Shown here: one piece after another, positions 12,315-25,689 of the stretch
Position numbering within the stretch: position 1 is the stretch's first letter
How the letters are laid out: each line of letters begins with the position of its first letter
Source of the DNA: Isoetes taiwanensis
Taxonomy: Eukaryota; Streptophyta; Lycopodiopsida; Isoetales; Isoetaceae
Direction: 5' to 3'
Length of the DNA stretch: 64,000 nucleotides
Assembly: GCA_021234155.1 (NCBI GenBank)
Contig: JAJEKV010000059.1
Location: forward strand, 3,355,167-3,419,166
Made by a program: the position numbers and the translations under genes
The notes under the pieces: model-generated
Seen by the model: only the letters and a program-made list of their open reading frames with translations
The model's database searches: none
What the model was told of the DNA's origin: nothing

Positions 12315-13150
12315 GGAATTCCAGCTCAACGAGTCCGGATCATTGTCAATGGATTCCAACGGTTCACGTCGCGAGGAGAATGAGAATGAAAATCCAGAGC
12401 AAGACACTGCTCACAGCCAGAAAGAAGAACACGAAAAGATAATGATCCCGCATTTGGATCCCGATGAACCGGAAATATGGTCAGAGCCAAACTCCAACTG
12501 GGATCCAGCTGGTCCCACCAAGCTTGTAATATTTGACGTCAATGGAGTATTAGCTGCAGTATACCACGACAAAGACGCGTCCCCAGATTAACACCTCGCA
12601 GATCGGTGAAAACAGAGCATAAAATAGTGTATCCGAGGCCTAGAGCTAAGGAAATTATTGACTGGTGCCTCGCACGGGATTCGAAGTGGGCATATGGTCT
12701 TGTATGGCAAAGAAAAATATTGTCAATGTTCTTGGTGTTCTCGGCATTTCAGTTTTGAAGTTCAAGTTCGTTTGGGGAAACGAAAGGGTCGAGCATGTGA
12801 AGGACCTCGATCCAGCCATCACAAAGGGGAAGCCTATAATGGTGAAAAGGGCCGGGGTTTATGAGCTATTCGGGACTATGGCAAACACAACACGCTGATC
12901 ATAGGCGACTCCGCCTACAAGTGCTATCATAACGCGCCAAAAAATACAATCATTGCTAAGCCATATCGACTGAAGAATATGAGGCGGATAGGTGGTTGTC
13001 CTTGGACTCGTCCCGTCTTGGCGGAATCCCTCTTCGCCATTCTTGTCGCCGATGTGCTTACGAACTATCCGAGCCTCACGGAACCCGATCCGAGAGCAAG
13101 CCGATCATGAAAGCTATGGGCGACAAATACTTTGGTGAACAAGAAGAGTG
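12315..13150 (+). pseudogene. FCP1-like (NIF/HAD) domain protein with DVNGVL motif, frameshifted
   Basis: The exon opens with an acidic linker, then KLVIFDVNGVLA at about 12520-12555. This is the HAD motif I position of FCP1/NIF-type phosphatases, but the second Asp of DxDx(T/V) is Asn. Downstream, in other frames, are PRPRAKEIIDWCLAR (about 12635-12675), KPIMVKRAGVYELFG (about 12830-12872) and LIIGDSAYK with NTIIAKPYR (12895-12975). These match in order the RPxxxxFL, KPL-K-VW-YG and LIDDSPYK-NP-PY segments of FCP1-like domains. The usual DD pair reads GD. Known FCP1 proteins remove phosphate from the RNA polymerase II tail; with both acidic motifs altered this one may bind rather than cleave. 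Two or more frame changes are needed, so the copy is broken or the sequence has indels. Confidence 0.75.
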
Positions 13151-14399
13151 ACCCCTCGGATAGTCAAATTGTGTGAATATTGTAATCGAACGTGAACACA
13201 TGTATTGACCATTTTGTAATGAATATACTTGTATATTGAGTTTTGATGCCTTTCGACTCACGAGCCGAGAAAGGCATGCTTCGTCGGTTGATGAAATGCT
13301 TGTACAATCTATTATGATAATGCTTGTACATTGGGTTTCTGGCCCTTTCTCGACTTTCTTGAGTCGAGAAAGGCATCTTGGTTTTTCGTTGAAGAAAGCA
13401 TTTGTATGCTTAGGTGTGTGATTGGATGCAACCATATTCTAATGAGTATGGTTGTACTTTGACTTTACCGGCCTTTCATTTCTGGTGAGAAAGACACTAC
13501 TTCCCACGCCATTGGATAATGGTTGTATGGAATGAATGTTCTCCGTTTGTAATTTGATTTCAACGTTCTTTTCTTCGTTTTGACTAATGACACCGTAATT
13601 GTTAATCATACTCTCCTTGCTTTAGGTGGTTCGTGCCACGATCATACGCATCCCGATCTCTTTAGCATCACAGACCGCTCAAGGCGGAAGTGCTCGCACG
13701 GATCATGCATCCGGTCTTACACTCTTGCCCGCCTTTGGGACAAGGTTGCTCGCAATGAGAGGTTGCTCGCTACACCCTAGGGATAAAGAACGGCGAAGAA
13801 CAAAGAGATAGTCCGAGGAAGCTCAAGGGATCTTGCAAGCATTGCATAACATCCACCGGAGGTTGGGGATGGAGCATATTCGATGAACATTTGGAGGCGA
13901 GTGGAGAAGGTCGGGGTGGACAGTCGTGCGGTAGCTCCAGAGGCACCTCCCGTGAGGCATTGCACACTCTTCAAGGTTGCCCCAAGGCTTACTGAGGCGG
14001 CATGAAGAAGAAGCCACAAGTTAATCCCCTAAGGTGGACCACCTACCAAGATGATGTAACGGAATGACCAGCAAGACCGCCATGGTCTCTGCGTCCGATG
14101 TAAAATACATTGTATCTGTTCAATTTATTAATAAAAATTCTTTTTCAACTAGATCTTTGGTTTCAATCTTTAATGAATTTCCTTTGTTTCAGTTGCATTG
14201 TTTTTGTTCTCGACTCGCGAACCTGGGAAAACTGGAGCAAAGCTCGGATTCAGAGTTTTATTCAAAAATTCGAATTTAGTATAGTTTTCGGGTCGGGGTG
14301 CTACTTTTTATGTAAATTAACCGGGTTCCGAAAAAAAATGGGAATGGAATGAGTCCCACTTTAATTAAATACGACTTTTTCATGTTTATGTCATAAAAA
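13151..14399. other. Spacer with three more palindrome copies
   Basis: No gene that I can support. Degenerate copies of the TCGACTCGCGAGTCGA palindrome lie at about 13252-13273, 13349-13372 and 14209-14222. They mark the right side of the palindrome-bearing region. The boundary with the tandem array begins at about 14400. I looked for terminal inverted repeats between about 6300-6450 and 14230-14400 and found none that convinced me. Confidence 0.45.
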
Positions 14400-17300
14400 A
14401 AGTCTTGGTTTATGTGGACAATGTATGAGTATGGCTAGACTAGTGGTTTATCTGGACACAAAGGAGTGGTTTATCTGGACACATAGTAGTGGTTTCTCTG
14501 GACACAGACTAGTGGTTTATCTGGACACAGACTAGTGGTTTATCTGGACAATGTATGAGTGTGACTTGGAATGACATACCATGGGTATAAATACACCAAG
14601 TATTTACACCCTCTATATTTACACACAATTCCATTGTCCACCCCAATGGTTTGTCTGGACACATACTAGTGGTTTATCTGGACACATAGTAGTGGTTTAT
14701 CTGGACACGGACTAGTGGTTTGTCTAGACACAAAGGAGTGGTTTGTCTGGACAATGTATGAGTGTGACTTGCAATGACATACCATGGGTATAAATACACC
14801 AAGTATTTACACCCTCTGTATTTACAAACAATTCCATTGTCCACCACAATGGTTTATCTGGACACATACTAGTGGTTTATCTGGACACAGACTAGTGGTT
14901 TATCTGGACATGACTAGTGGTTTATCTGGACACATAGTAGTGGTTTCTCTGGACACATAATAGTGGTTTCTCTGGACACATACTAGTGGTTTATCTGGAC
15001 ACAGACTAGTGGTTTATCTGGACACAGACTAGTGGTTTATCTGGACAATGTATGAGTGTGACTTGGAATGACATACCATGGGTATAAATACACCAAGTAT
15101 TTACACCCTCTGTATTTACACACAATTCCATTGTCCACCCCAATGGTTTGTCTGGACACATACTAGTGGTTTATCTGGACACAGACTAGTGGTTTCTCTG
15201 GACACAGACTAGTGGTTTATCTGGACAATGTATGAGTGTGACTTGCAATGACATACCATGGGTATAAATACACCAAGTATTTACACCCTCTATATTTACA
15301 CACAATTCCATTGTCCACCCCAATGGTTTGTCTGGACACATACTAGTGGTTTATCTGGACACATAGTAGTGGTTTATCTGGACACGGACTAGTGGTTTGT
15401 CTGGACACAAAGGAGTGGTTTGTCTGGACAATGTATGAGTGTGACTTGCAATGACATACCATGGGTATAAATACACCAAGTATTTACACCCTCTGTATTT
15501 ACAAACAATTCCATTGTCCACCACAATGGTTTATCTGGACACATAGTAGTGGTTTATCCGGACATGCACTAGTGGACTAGTGGTTTATCTGGACACATAC
15601 TAGTGGTTTATCTGGACACATACTAGTGGTTTATCTGGACACAGACTAGTGGTTTATCTGGACAATGTATGAGTGTGACTTGGAATGACATACCATGGGT
15701 ATAAATACACCAAGTATTTACACCCTCTTTATTTACACACAATTCCATTGTCCACCCCAATGGTTTGTCTGGACACATACTAGTGGTTTATCCGGACCGT
15801 GACTAGTGGTTTCTCCGGACCTGCACTCAGTGGTTTATCCGGACAATGTATGAGTGTGACTTGAATGACATACCATGGGTATAAATACACCAAGTATTTA
15901 CACCCTCTATATTTACACACAATTCCATTGTCCACCCCAATGGTTTGTCCGGACACATACTAGTGGTTTATCCGGACACATAGTAGTGGTTTATCGGACC
16001 GGACTAGTGGTTTGTCGGACACAAAGGAGTGGTTTATCCGGACAATGTATGAGTGTGACTTGGAATGAAATACCATGGGTATAAATACACCAAGTATTTA
16101 CACCCTCTCAGATTTACAAACAATTCCATTGTCCACCACAATGGTTTATCACGGACACATAGTAGTGGTTTATCGGACACGGACTAGTGGTTTATCCGGA
16201 CCATAGACTAGTGGTTTATCCGGACACATAGGAGTGGTTTATCCGGACACATAGTAGTGGTTTATCCGGACACATACTAGTGGTTTATCGGACACGCACT
16301 AGTGGTTTATCACGGACACGGACTAGTGGTTTATCCGGACATGCACTAGTGGTTTATCCGGACAATGTATGAGTGTGACTTGGAATGACATACCATGGGT
16401 ATAAATACACCAAGTATTTACACCCTCTGTATTTACACAATTCCATTGTCCACCCCAATGGTTTGTCTGGACACATACTAGTGGTTTATCCGGACACAGA
16501 CTAGTGGTTTCTCCGGACCTTTGACTAGTGGTTTATCCGGACAATGTATGAGTGTGACTTGGAATGACATACCATGGGTATAAATACACCAAGTATTTAC
16601 ACCCTCTGTATTTACACACAATTCCATTGTCCACCCCAATGGTTTGTCTGGACACATACTAGTGGTTTATCTGGACACATAGTAGTGGTTTATCTGGACA
16701 CAGACTAGTGGTTTGTCTAGACACAAAGGAGTGGTTTGTCTGGACAATGTATGAGTGTGACTTGGAATGACATACCATGGGTATAAATACACCAAGTATT
16801 TACACCCTCTATATTTACAAACAATTCCATTGTCCACCACAATGGTTTATCCGGACACATAGTAGTGGTTTATCCGGACACGACTAGTGGTTTATCCGAC
16901 ACGCACTAGTGGTTTATCCGGACACATAGGAGTGGTTTATCCGGACACATAGTAGTAGTTTATCCGGACACATACTAGTGGTTTATCCGGAGGGTACTAG
17001 TGGTTTGTCTGGACAATGTATGAGTGTGACTTGGAATGACATACCATGGGTATAAATACACCAAGTATTTACACCCTCTATATTTACACACAATTCCATT
17101 GTCCACCCCAATGGTTTGTCTGGACACATACTAGTGGTTTATCTGGACACAGACTAGTGGTTTCTCTGGACACAGACTAGTGGTTTGTCTGGACAATGTA
17201 TGAGTGTGACTTGGAATGACATACCATGGGTATAAATACACCAAGTATTTACACCCTCTGTATTTACAAACAATTCCATTGTCCACCACAATGGTTTATC

Positions 17301-20300
17301 TGGACACATAGTAGTGGTTTATCTGGACACAGACTAGTGGTTTATCCGGACCTGAGACTAGTGGTTTATCTGGACACATACTAGTGGTTTATCTGGACAC
17401 AGACTAGTGGTTTGTCTGGACAATGTATGAGTGTGACTTGGAATGACATACCATGGGTATAAATACACCAAGTATTTACACCCTCTATATTTACACACAA
17501 TTCCATTGTCCACCCCAATGGTTTGTCTGGACACATACTAGTGGTTTATCTGGACACAGACTAGTGGTTTCTCTGAACACAGACTAGTGGTTTGTCTGGA
17601 CAATGTATGAGTGTGACTTGGAATGACATACCATGGGTATAAATACACAAAGTATTTACACTCTCTGTATTTACAAACAATTCCATTGTCCACCACAATG
17701 GTTTATCTGGACACATAGTAGTGGTTTATCGGACCTGGACTAGTGGTTTATCCGGACACGACTAGTGGTTTAGTGGACACATTTGGTTTATCGGACATAT
17801 ACTACACGGACACATAGTAGTGGTTTATCCGGACACGGACTAGTGGTTTATCCGGACAATGTATGAGTGTGACTTGAATGACATACCATGGGTATAAATA
17901 CACCAAGTATTTACACCCTCTATATTTACACACAATTCCATTGTCCACCCCAATGGTTTTGTCCGGACACATACTAGTGGTTTATCCGGACCACAGGACT
18001 AGTGGTTTGACTAGTGGTTTGTCGGACAATGTATGAGTGTGACTTGGAATGACATACCATGGTTATAAATACACCAAGTATTTACACCCTCTGTATTTAC
18101 AAACAATTCCATTGTCCACCACAATGGTTTATCTGGACACATAGTAGTGGTTTATCTGGACACATAGTAGTGGTTTATCCGGACACGGACTAGTGGTTTA
18201 TCGGACACATACTAGTGGTTTATCCGGACCTGGACTAGTGGTTTATCCGGACAATGTATGAGTGTGACTTGGAATGACATACCATGGGTATAAATACACC
18301 AAGTATTTACACCCTCTATATTTACACACAATTCCATTGTCCACCCCAATGGTTTGTCTGGACACATACTAGTGGTTTATCTGGATACATAGTAGTGGTT
18401 TATCCGGACCACGACTAGTGGTTTGTCGGACACAAAGGAGTGGTTTGTCCGGACAATGTATGAGTGTGACTTGAATGACATACCATGGGTATAAATACAC
18501 CAAGTATTTACACCCTCTCAGATTTACAAACAATTCCATTGTCCACCACAATGGTTTATCCGGACACATAGTAGTGGTTTATCCGGACACATAGTAGTGG
18601 TTTATCCGGACATGCACTAGTGGTTTATCGGACAATGAGACTAGTGGTTTATCTGGACACATAGGAGTGGTTTATCTGGACACATTGTAGTGGTTTATCC
18701 GGACACATACTAGTGGTTTATCCGGACAATGAGACTAGTGGTTTGTCCGACAATGTATGAGTGTGACTTGGAATGACATACCATGGGTATAAATACACCA
18801 AGTATTTACACCTCTATATTTACACACAATTCCATTGTCCACCCCAATGGTTTGTCCGGACACATACTAGTGGTTTATCCGGACCTGAGACTAGTGGTTT
18901 CTCCGGACCATAGACTAGTGGTTTGTCGGACAATGTATGAGTGTGACTTGGAATGACATACCATGGGTATAAATACACCAAGTATTTACACCCCCTCAGT
19001 ATTTACAAACAATTCCATTGTCCACCACAATGGTTTATCGGACACATAGTAGTGGTTTATCCGGACACATGACTAGTGGTTTATCCGGACACATACTAGT
19101 GGTTTATCCGGACACATAGGAGTGGTTTATCCGGACACATAGTAGTGGTTTATCTTGACACATACTAGTGGTTTATCTAGACACAGACTAGTGGTTTGTC
19201 TGGACAATGTATGAGTGTGACTTGGAATGACATACCATGGGTATAAATACACCAAGTATTTACACCCTCTATATTTACACACAATTCCATTGTCCACCCC
19301 AATGGTTTGTCGGACACATACTAGTGGTTTATCACGGACACGGACTAGTGGTTTCTCCGGACCACAGACTAGTGGTTTGTCCGGACAATGTATGAGTGTG
19401 ACTTGGAATGACATACCATGGGTATAAATACACCAAGTATTTACACAGATTTACAAACAATTCCATTGTCCACCACACGATGGTTTATCGGGACACATAG
19501 TAGTGGTTTATCCGGACACATACTAGTGGTTTATCCGGACACGCACTAGTGGTTTATCTGGACACATACGAGTGGTTTATCCTCGGACACATTCTAGTGG
19601 TTTATCCGGACACATAGTAGTGGTTTATCCGGACATGGACTAGTGGTTTATCCGGACAATGTATGAGTGTGACTTGGAATGACATACCATGGGTATAAAT
19701 ACACCAAGTATTTACACCCTCTATATTTACACACAATTCCATTGTCCACCCCAATGGTTTGTCGGACACATACTAGTGGTTTATCCGGACCACGACTAGT
19801 GGTTTCTCCGGACACGCACTAGTGGTTTGGAAGGGCAATCTGGACAATGTATGAGTGTGACTTGGAATTATACCATGGGTATAAATACACCAAGTATTTA
19901 CACCCTCCGTATTTACAAACAATTCCATTGTCCACCACAATGGTTTATCCGGACACATAGTAGTGGTTTATCCGGACACATACTAGTGGTTTATCGGACC
20001 ATGCGGACTAGTGGTTTATCCGGACACGGACTAGTGGTTTATCGGACAATGTATGAGTGTGACTTGGAATGACATACCATGGGTATAAATACACCAAGTA
20101 TTTACACCCTCCAGTATTTACAAACAATTCCATTGTCCACCACAATGGTTTATCCGGACACATACTAGTGGTTTATCCGGACACATAGTAGTGGTTTATC
20201 CGGACACAAAGGAGTGGTTTGTCCGGACAATATATGAGTGTGGTTTGGAATGACATACCATGGGTATAAATACACTTGTCCGGACACAAAGGAGTGGTTT

Positions 20301-22760
20301 TTCGGACACAAAGCTAGTGGTTTGTTTGGACACATAGTAGTGGTTTATCCTGGACCCATTGGCATATCATCATTATACCCGCAAGTTAGGGTTTTCGTGA
20401 TTACTTGATGTGACGAATTGATACTCAGTTTGCGGCTAAATTTTTGGGCGCATCGAAGATTCATATCTAGTGTCGTGGGTCTTCGACACGCGTGGCACAA
20501 ACTTTACCCGCGTGCGTGGTTTGACCGGCATGCACAATCCAAGCTAGTGACCTTTTGGATCGTCTCTCACAGCCACATCCATGGTTTATGGAAAGAAAGC
20601 GCGAAAATGTGGAGGAAGCTTATGTGGAGAGCCCGGGGACATGTGGATCCAAGACTTATGAGGGAGAATGAGGCGGCCATACCAGGGGTTATAAAGACAC
20701 CAAGTATTTACACCCTCTATATTTACACACAATTCCATTGTCCACCCCAATGGTTTGTCCGGACACATACTAGTGGTTTATCACGGACACATAGTAGTGG
20801 TTTATGCGGACACTGGACTAGTGGTTTGTCCGACACAAAGGAGTGGTTTGTCGGACAATGTATGAGTGTGACTTGGAATGACATACCATGGGTATAAATA
20901 CACCAAGTATTTACACCCTCTGTATTTACAAACAATTCCATTGTCCACCACAATGGTTTATCTGGACACATAGTAGTGGTTTATCTGGACACAGACTAGT
21001 GGTTTATCTGGACACAGACTAGTGGTTTATCTGGACACAGACTAGTGGTTTATCTGGACACATAGGAGTGGTTTATCTGGACACATTGTAGTGGTTTATC
21101 TGGACACATACTAGTGGTTTATCTGGACACAGACTAGTGGTTTGTCTGGACAATGTATGAGTGTGACTTGGAATGACATACCATGGGTATAAATACACCA
21201 AGTATTTACACCCTCTATATTTACACACAATTCCATTGTCCACCCCAATGGTTTGTCTGGACACATACTAGTGGTTTATCTGGACACAGACTAGTGGTTT
21301 CTCTGGACACAGACTAGTGGTTTGTCTGGACAATGTATGAGTGTGACTTGGAATGACATACCATGGGTATAAATACACCAAGTATTTACACCCTCTGTAT
21401 TTACAAACAATTCCATTGTCCACCACAATGGTTTATCTGGACACATAGTAGTGGTTTATCTGGACACAGACTAGTGGTTTATCTGGACACATACTAGTGG
21501 TTTATCTGGACACATAGGAGTGGTTTATCTGGACACATAGTAGTGGTTTATCTAAACACATACTAGTGGTTTATCTGGACACAGTCTAGTGGTTTGTCTG
21601 GACAATGTATGAGTGTGACTTGGAATGACATACCATGGGTATAAATACACCAAGTATTTACACCCTCTATATTTACACACAATTCCATTGTCCACCCCAA
21701 TGGTTTGTCTGGACACATACTAGTGGTTTATCTGGACACAGACTAGTGGTTTCTCTGGACACAGACTAGTGGTTTGTCTGGACAATGTATGAGTGTGACT
21801 TGGAATGACATACCATGGGTATAAATACACCAAGTATTTACACCCTCTGTATTTACAAACAATTCCATTGTCCACCACAATAGTTTATCTGGACACATAG
21901 TAGTGGTTTATCTGGACACAGACTAGTGGTTTATCTGGACACGCACTAGTGGTTTATCCGACACATCACGCAGTGGTTTATCTGGACACATACTAGTGGT
22001 TTATCTGGACACATAGTAGTGGTTTATCTGGACACAGACTAGTGGTTTATCTGGACAATGTATGAGTGTGACTTGGAATGACATACCATGGGTATAAATA
22101 CACCAAGTATTTACACCCTCTATATTTACACACAATTCCATTGTCCACCCCAATGGTTTGTCTGAACACATACTAGTGGTTTATCTGGACACAGACTAGT
22201 GGTTTCTCTGGTCACAGACTAGTGGTTTGTCTGGACAATGTATGAGTGTGACTTGGAATGACATACCATGGGTATAAATACACCAAGTATTTACAGTATT
22301 TACAAACAATTCCATTGTCCACCACAATGGTTTATCCGGACACATAGTAGTGGTTTATCCGGACCACAGACTAGTGGTTTATCCGGACCTGTTTATACGG
22401 ACTAGTGGTTTATTTGGACCAGTGGCACTAGTGGTTTGTCTGGACAATGTATGAGTGTGACTTGGAATGACATACCATGGGTATAAATACACCAAGTATT
22501 TACACCCTCTGTATTTACAAACAATTCCATTGTCCACCACAATGGTTTATCTGGACACATACTAGTGGTTTATCTGGACACATAGTAGTGGTTTATCTGG
22601 ACACAAAGGAGTGGTTTGTCTGGACAATGTATGAGTGTGACTTGGAATGACATACCATGGGTATAAATACACTTGTCTGGACACAAAGGAGTGGTTTTTC
22701 TGGACACAGGCTAGTGGTTTGTTTGGACACATAGTAGTGGTTTATCTGGACCCATTGGCA
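14400..22760 (+). repeat. 8.4-kb higher-order tandem array: 23-bp monomers plus TATA-bearing leader
   Basis: Each higher-order unit (about 180-300 bp) has a leader followed by two to eight 23-bp monomers. The monomer contains TAGTGGTTTATCTGGACACA. The leader runs from GGACAATG to CATTGTCC, an 8-bp inverted repeat about 77 bp apart, and contains CCATGGGTATAAATACACC and the hairpin AAATAC-ACCAA-GTATTT. I count about 36 leaders by eye. Two leader types alternate along most of the array: one with TATATTTACACACAATTCC and GTCCACCCCAATGG, the other with TGTATTTACAAACAATTCC and GTCCACCACAATGG. So the true period is often a dimer of about 400-450 bp. It ends directly upstream of the Ulp1 gene, and the same words occur inverted at 36940-38985. 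Confidence 0.95.
20280..20690 (+). pseudogene. Duplicated 5' part of the Ulp1-element gene, embedded in the array
   Basis: This segment is a diverged copy of about 22670-23159 plus a few bases from 34432 onward. Shared landmarks in order are CCCATTGGCATATCATCATT, TTCGACACG, GTGGCACAAACTTTACCCGCG, GAAAGAAAGCG, AAAATGTGGAGGAAGCTTATG and GAGGCGGCCAT. It lacks the gypsy element found at the matching point of the other copy. Right after GGCCAT it passes into an array leader (ACCAGGGGTTATAAAG), so the copy was truncated by recombination, perhaps at the short shared CAT/ACC. The array then continues to the second, longer copy. Confidence 0.8.
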
Positions 22761-22941
22761 TATCATCATTATACCCGTACTGTTAGGTTTATCGTGATTA
22801 CTTGATGTGTGCGAATTGACTACCTCTGTAGCGCCTGACAGCTAAATTTAAATTGGGCGTACGAAGATTCACGATCTGAGTGTAACCTGTGGGTTTTCGA
22901 CACGTGGCACAAACTTTACCCGCGTACCAGAACAGACCGGC

Positions 22942-23159
22942 ATGCTCGAATCCAAGCTCCGGACTCTCACCTTCCCCGATCACACCTCCGCCGCCGATGC
23001 GTCTCTCACGGCCATGCCGGAAGTGCGGCACTATCTGAGTGCGATGGCGCCGTCTCGGCGAGGCCGTGGAAAGAAAGCGAGAAAATGTGGAGGAAGCTTA
23101 TGGAGAGCCGGGGACATGCCTCTGGGATCAAGCTCCGGCGAGGAATACAGGCCCACTTA
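22942..23159 (+). pseudogene. 5' coding segment of the Ulp1-element gene, cut by the gypsy insertion
   Basis: The open frame runs from the Met at 22942 through TAMPEVRHYL, SRRGRGKKARKCGG and SSGEEYRPT to the insertion point. The true start could be earlier. The last codons (ACT, TA-) lie in the 5-bp duplication ACTTA, and the same duplication at 34427-34431 continues in the same phase into TYEEITEAA. The reading frame therefore passes across the empty site, which supports one gene before the insertion. The segment is basic and has no domain I recognise. It starts within 200 bp of the last array repeat. Confidence 0.65.
23155..23159. repeat. Target-site duplication ACTTA (left), gypsy element
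   Basis: ACTTA directly precedes the LTR start TGTGGCG and is repeated exactly after the other LTR at 34427-34431. Five base pairs is the usual size for Ty3/gypsy integrases. Confidence 0.93.
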
Positions 23160-24797
23160 TGTGGCGCTCCTCGCTAGACATCACGCCCGGCCGTACACTT
23201 TCGGCGAGAAATCCCCGTCCGCTCAACAACGCGCGAGGGCCCTCCGGTCTATCCGCACTATGGAACTCGTAGTGCGGAAAGGGGACACGAAAGGTGTCTT
23301 CCTGGCGCCCCTTCCCTATGGGCTCCTATCACAGTGGAAGCATAAACACGTCAGAACTAGCAATAACAATACAACATACTACCTCGAAGGGTAGTCCATC
23401 ACATATCCACATGAGCAAAGAAGATAATCATAAACCATAAAACATGAGAGCTTCTACCCATGGCTCTGACTCATAAGGAGGTAGACTGGTGGATAGGTCT
23501 CAAGATAGAAGCGCACCGAGTCATAACAATGGCGAGGGCTGGCATAAGACAATGGCTAGGGTTGACCACTCCATCCGCCCCTCCTGTGCATACTTTGCAG
23601 ATGGGCTAAATCAGGCTCTGGCATGACTCTAGCCTTCCGGATACGCAATCCCATGGCATCACCCATCGGGACTACTCCAGGTTGCATCTCCCTGGTCCGA
23701 TGAGGCAGGAAGGGTTGCATCTCCCCTTCCCAGGGTCTAGAGGTTCCGTGGGCGGCTAGAGAATCGTGGCGACACACGATTCGTATCCGACTTAACCCCC
23801 CAAAACGAGAGCCAAGCCAACACTTGCAGCTCTCGAGAGGCAGGGCGACACCATTGCCCGGGAGGTGTGGGACCCATGCTCGGCCCACACGGTGACCGAC
23901 CATAAGCCCTAGCCCTTTGTGGGATCCCGAAGCCCCCACTCGGCAGGGATCCTCCCTCCACATTCCCTCTAGCCCCGTTATGTGGTGCTGAGTCATATCA
24001 TAGCCTCGATAGCCTGGTGGGCTCCTATGCACAGGCCGCATCTAATAGGAACCAAGGGATCTACTCTAGGAGCATACTACATATGGCCCTAGGTCTCTAC
24101 CCCCCTTCCCAATACAAGAGGAGCAAACATGATCAACCAACATCACATAATCATCATATCCTAAGAATGATCATAAGAAGAACATCTTAACCTAATCATA
24201 CAATCTAACTAATAGTTAGGGTTCATTGATTAGGGTTCAAGATGTTGAATACGGGTTCTAGGATGGCTCTACTCTAGATACAAGATACTAGCATATCGGA
24301 ATGCTAATTCGGATAAGCTATCACAACTACTATCCTACATACCGCCTCGAAGCTCTCCCTCAGATCCGTGCCTCCATGGTCTTGACTCACGAGATCTTTC
24401 GCTCCTACTCCAAGAACAAGTCTACCTGGCTGGGGCCAAGCCGCACCAGCCTATGCCACAACAAACGATGTTCGAAACGGGGTTTCGAACGAGTAGGTGA
24501 GTCTCTGGGTGCTAGGGCTGGAAAGAGGCCTAGGGTTAGGGTTTCAGCCTATATAAGTTAGGTCCACCTAGGATGCCACGTGGCACCAATCGGGTGAATC
24601 CTGTGTGGCGGGTGCCCCCAATAGGTTAAGGCCACGTGGATAATGGTCTAACCTATGGTTGGCTAAGTTATGAGAATAACTTGGCCATGCCCCCTAATGC
24701 CACAATCTATGGTATACAAGGCTATGAAGATAGACTTGTATAGTGATTGGATCGAGGAATATCGTATTTATGGCGATATATTCCCTGGACCGTCACA
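23160..24797 (-). repeat. 3' LTR of the gypsy element
   Basis: 1638 bp. It matches 32796-34426 along its whole length; stretches such as 24061-24290 look identical by eye. Most differences are short and sit at CAG/CTG-containing words, for example ATATCGGA here against ATATCTGGA in the other LTR. Confidence 0.95.
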
Positions 24798-24811
24798 TTC
24801 TCCCCCCCTTA
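24798..24811 (-). other. Polypurine tract of the gypsy element
   Basis: On minus the bases just inside the 3' LTR read TAAGGGGGGGAGAA, directly followed by the LTR start TGTGACGG. This is a typical plus-strand primer site. Confidence 0.9.
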
Positions 24812-25689
24812 GGACAATGCTGTCCTCAGCATTGCGCTAAGGTGACGAACCTACCTTATGCCTGCAAAACAACAACATGTCATAACCTTTAGTTTAGTTT
24901 AGCAATCAAGTTTTATTAGTTAAAAGGTCAAAATTTAGGCTATATTTGTACTTATACAAAATTATATAGCCTTAACACCGTTATTTCTTATAATAATTCA
25001 AAATACTATTATAAGAGTTATTAGGGTTCATAATCTAAATTATGGCTCCCCTATCTTCTCGCTTGGCGCTCCTCGTTGAAGTCCTCCTTCTACTTGCACG
25101 CAAAAGGAGCACATTACGTTAGTTTAGTTAATAATTTGTGGTTTTAGGGGACCACCCCTTACCTCCTTGAGCCAGAACTCCATGGCTCAAGGTTGTCCTA
25201 CTACCTTGCCCAAGATCATGGCCCTTTCGGATTTGAGCTTAGGGATCATTTAAGATGCTCCCATCATTGCCCATGATCGAGTGCTACCTTGTACACGCAT
25301 CCCCGGATCAGTACACCCGGTGCATCATGCCCCGAGGGTTTCAGCTAGGGAACGTCTCACGATCCCATCATCGCCAAGATGATCACTTTAACCTTCACCA
25401 TGACCCTCCTACGCCCGGTGTGCGCATTACCCGATCGTGGCATAGAGATCATCCGATCGATGTCCCATCATCGCCCACCATGCCTCATTCCTCACTCACA
25501 TGACCCTAATGGTCATGCGCACCTCTTTGATGCGCGTGTGGCCTAGAGAATGCCCTAAAGGCGTATCCCATCATCGCCCACACGATCCAAGGTTACGGCA
25601 CATGCACCCTACTAACTAGAATGCATGCATGGGGCTTAAGGCTAACTAACAACATACTAGCTAACCACCTGGCAAGTCGGGGTCGACCA

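Noticed and set aside
14400-22760. Open frames of 60-95 codons on both strands with words such as MCPDKPLWWTMELFVN and CMSVTWNDIPWV
   Set aside because: They are translations of the tandem repeat; the words change frame and length with repeat variants and have no codon bias.
14400-22760. CRISPR-like look (short repeats at even spacing)
   Set aside because: The 23-bp units are contiguous without unique spacers, in a plant genome; it is a tandem satellite.
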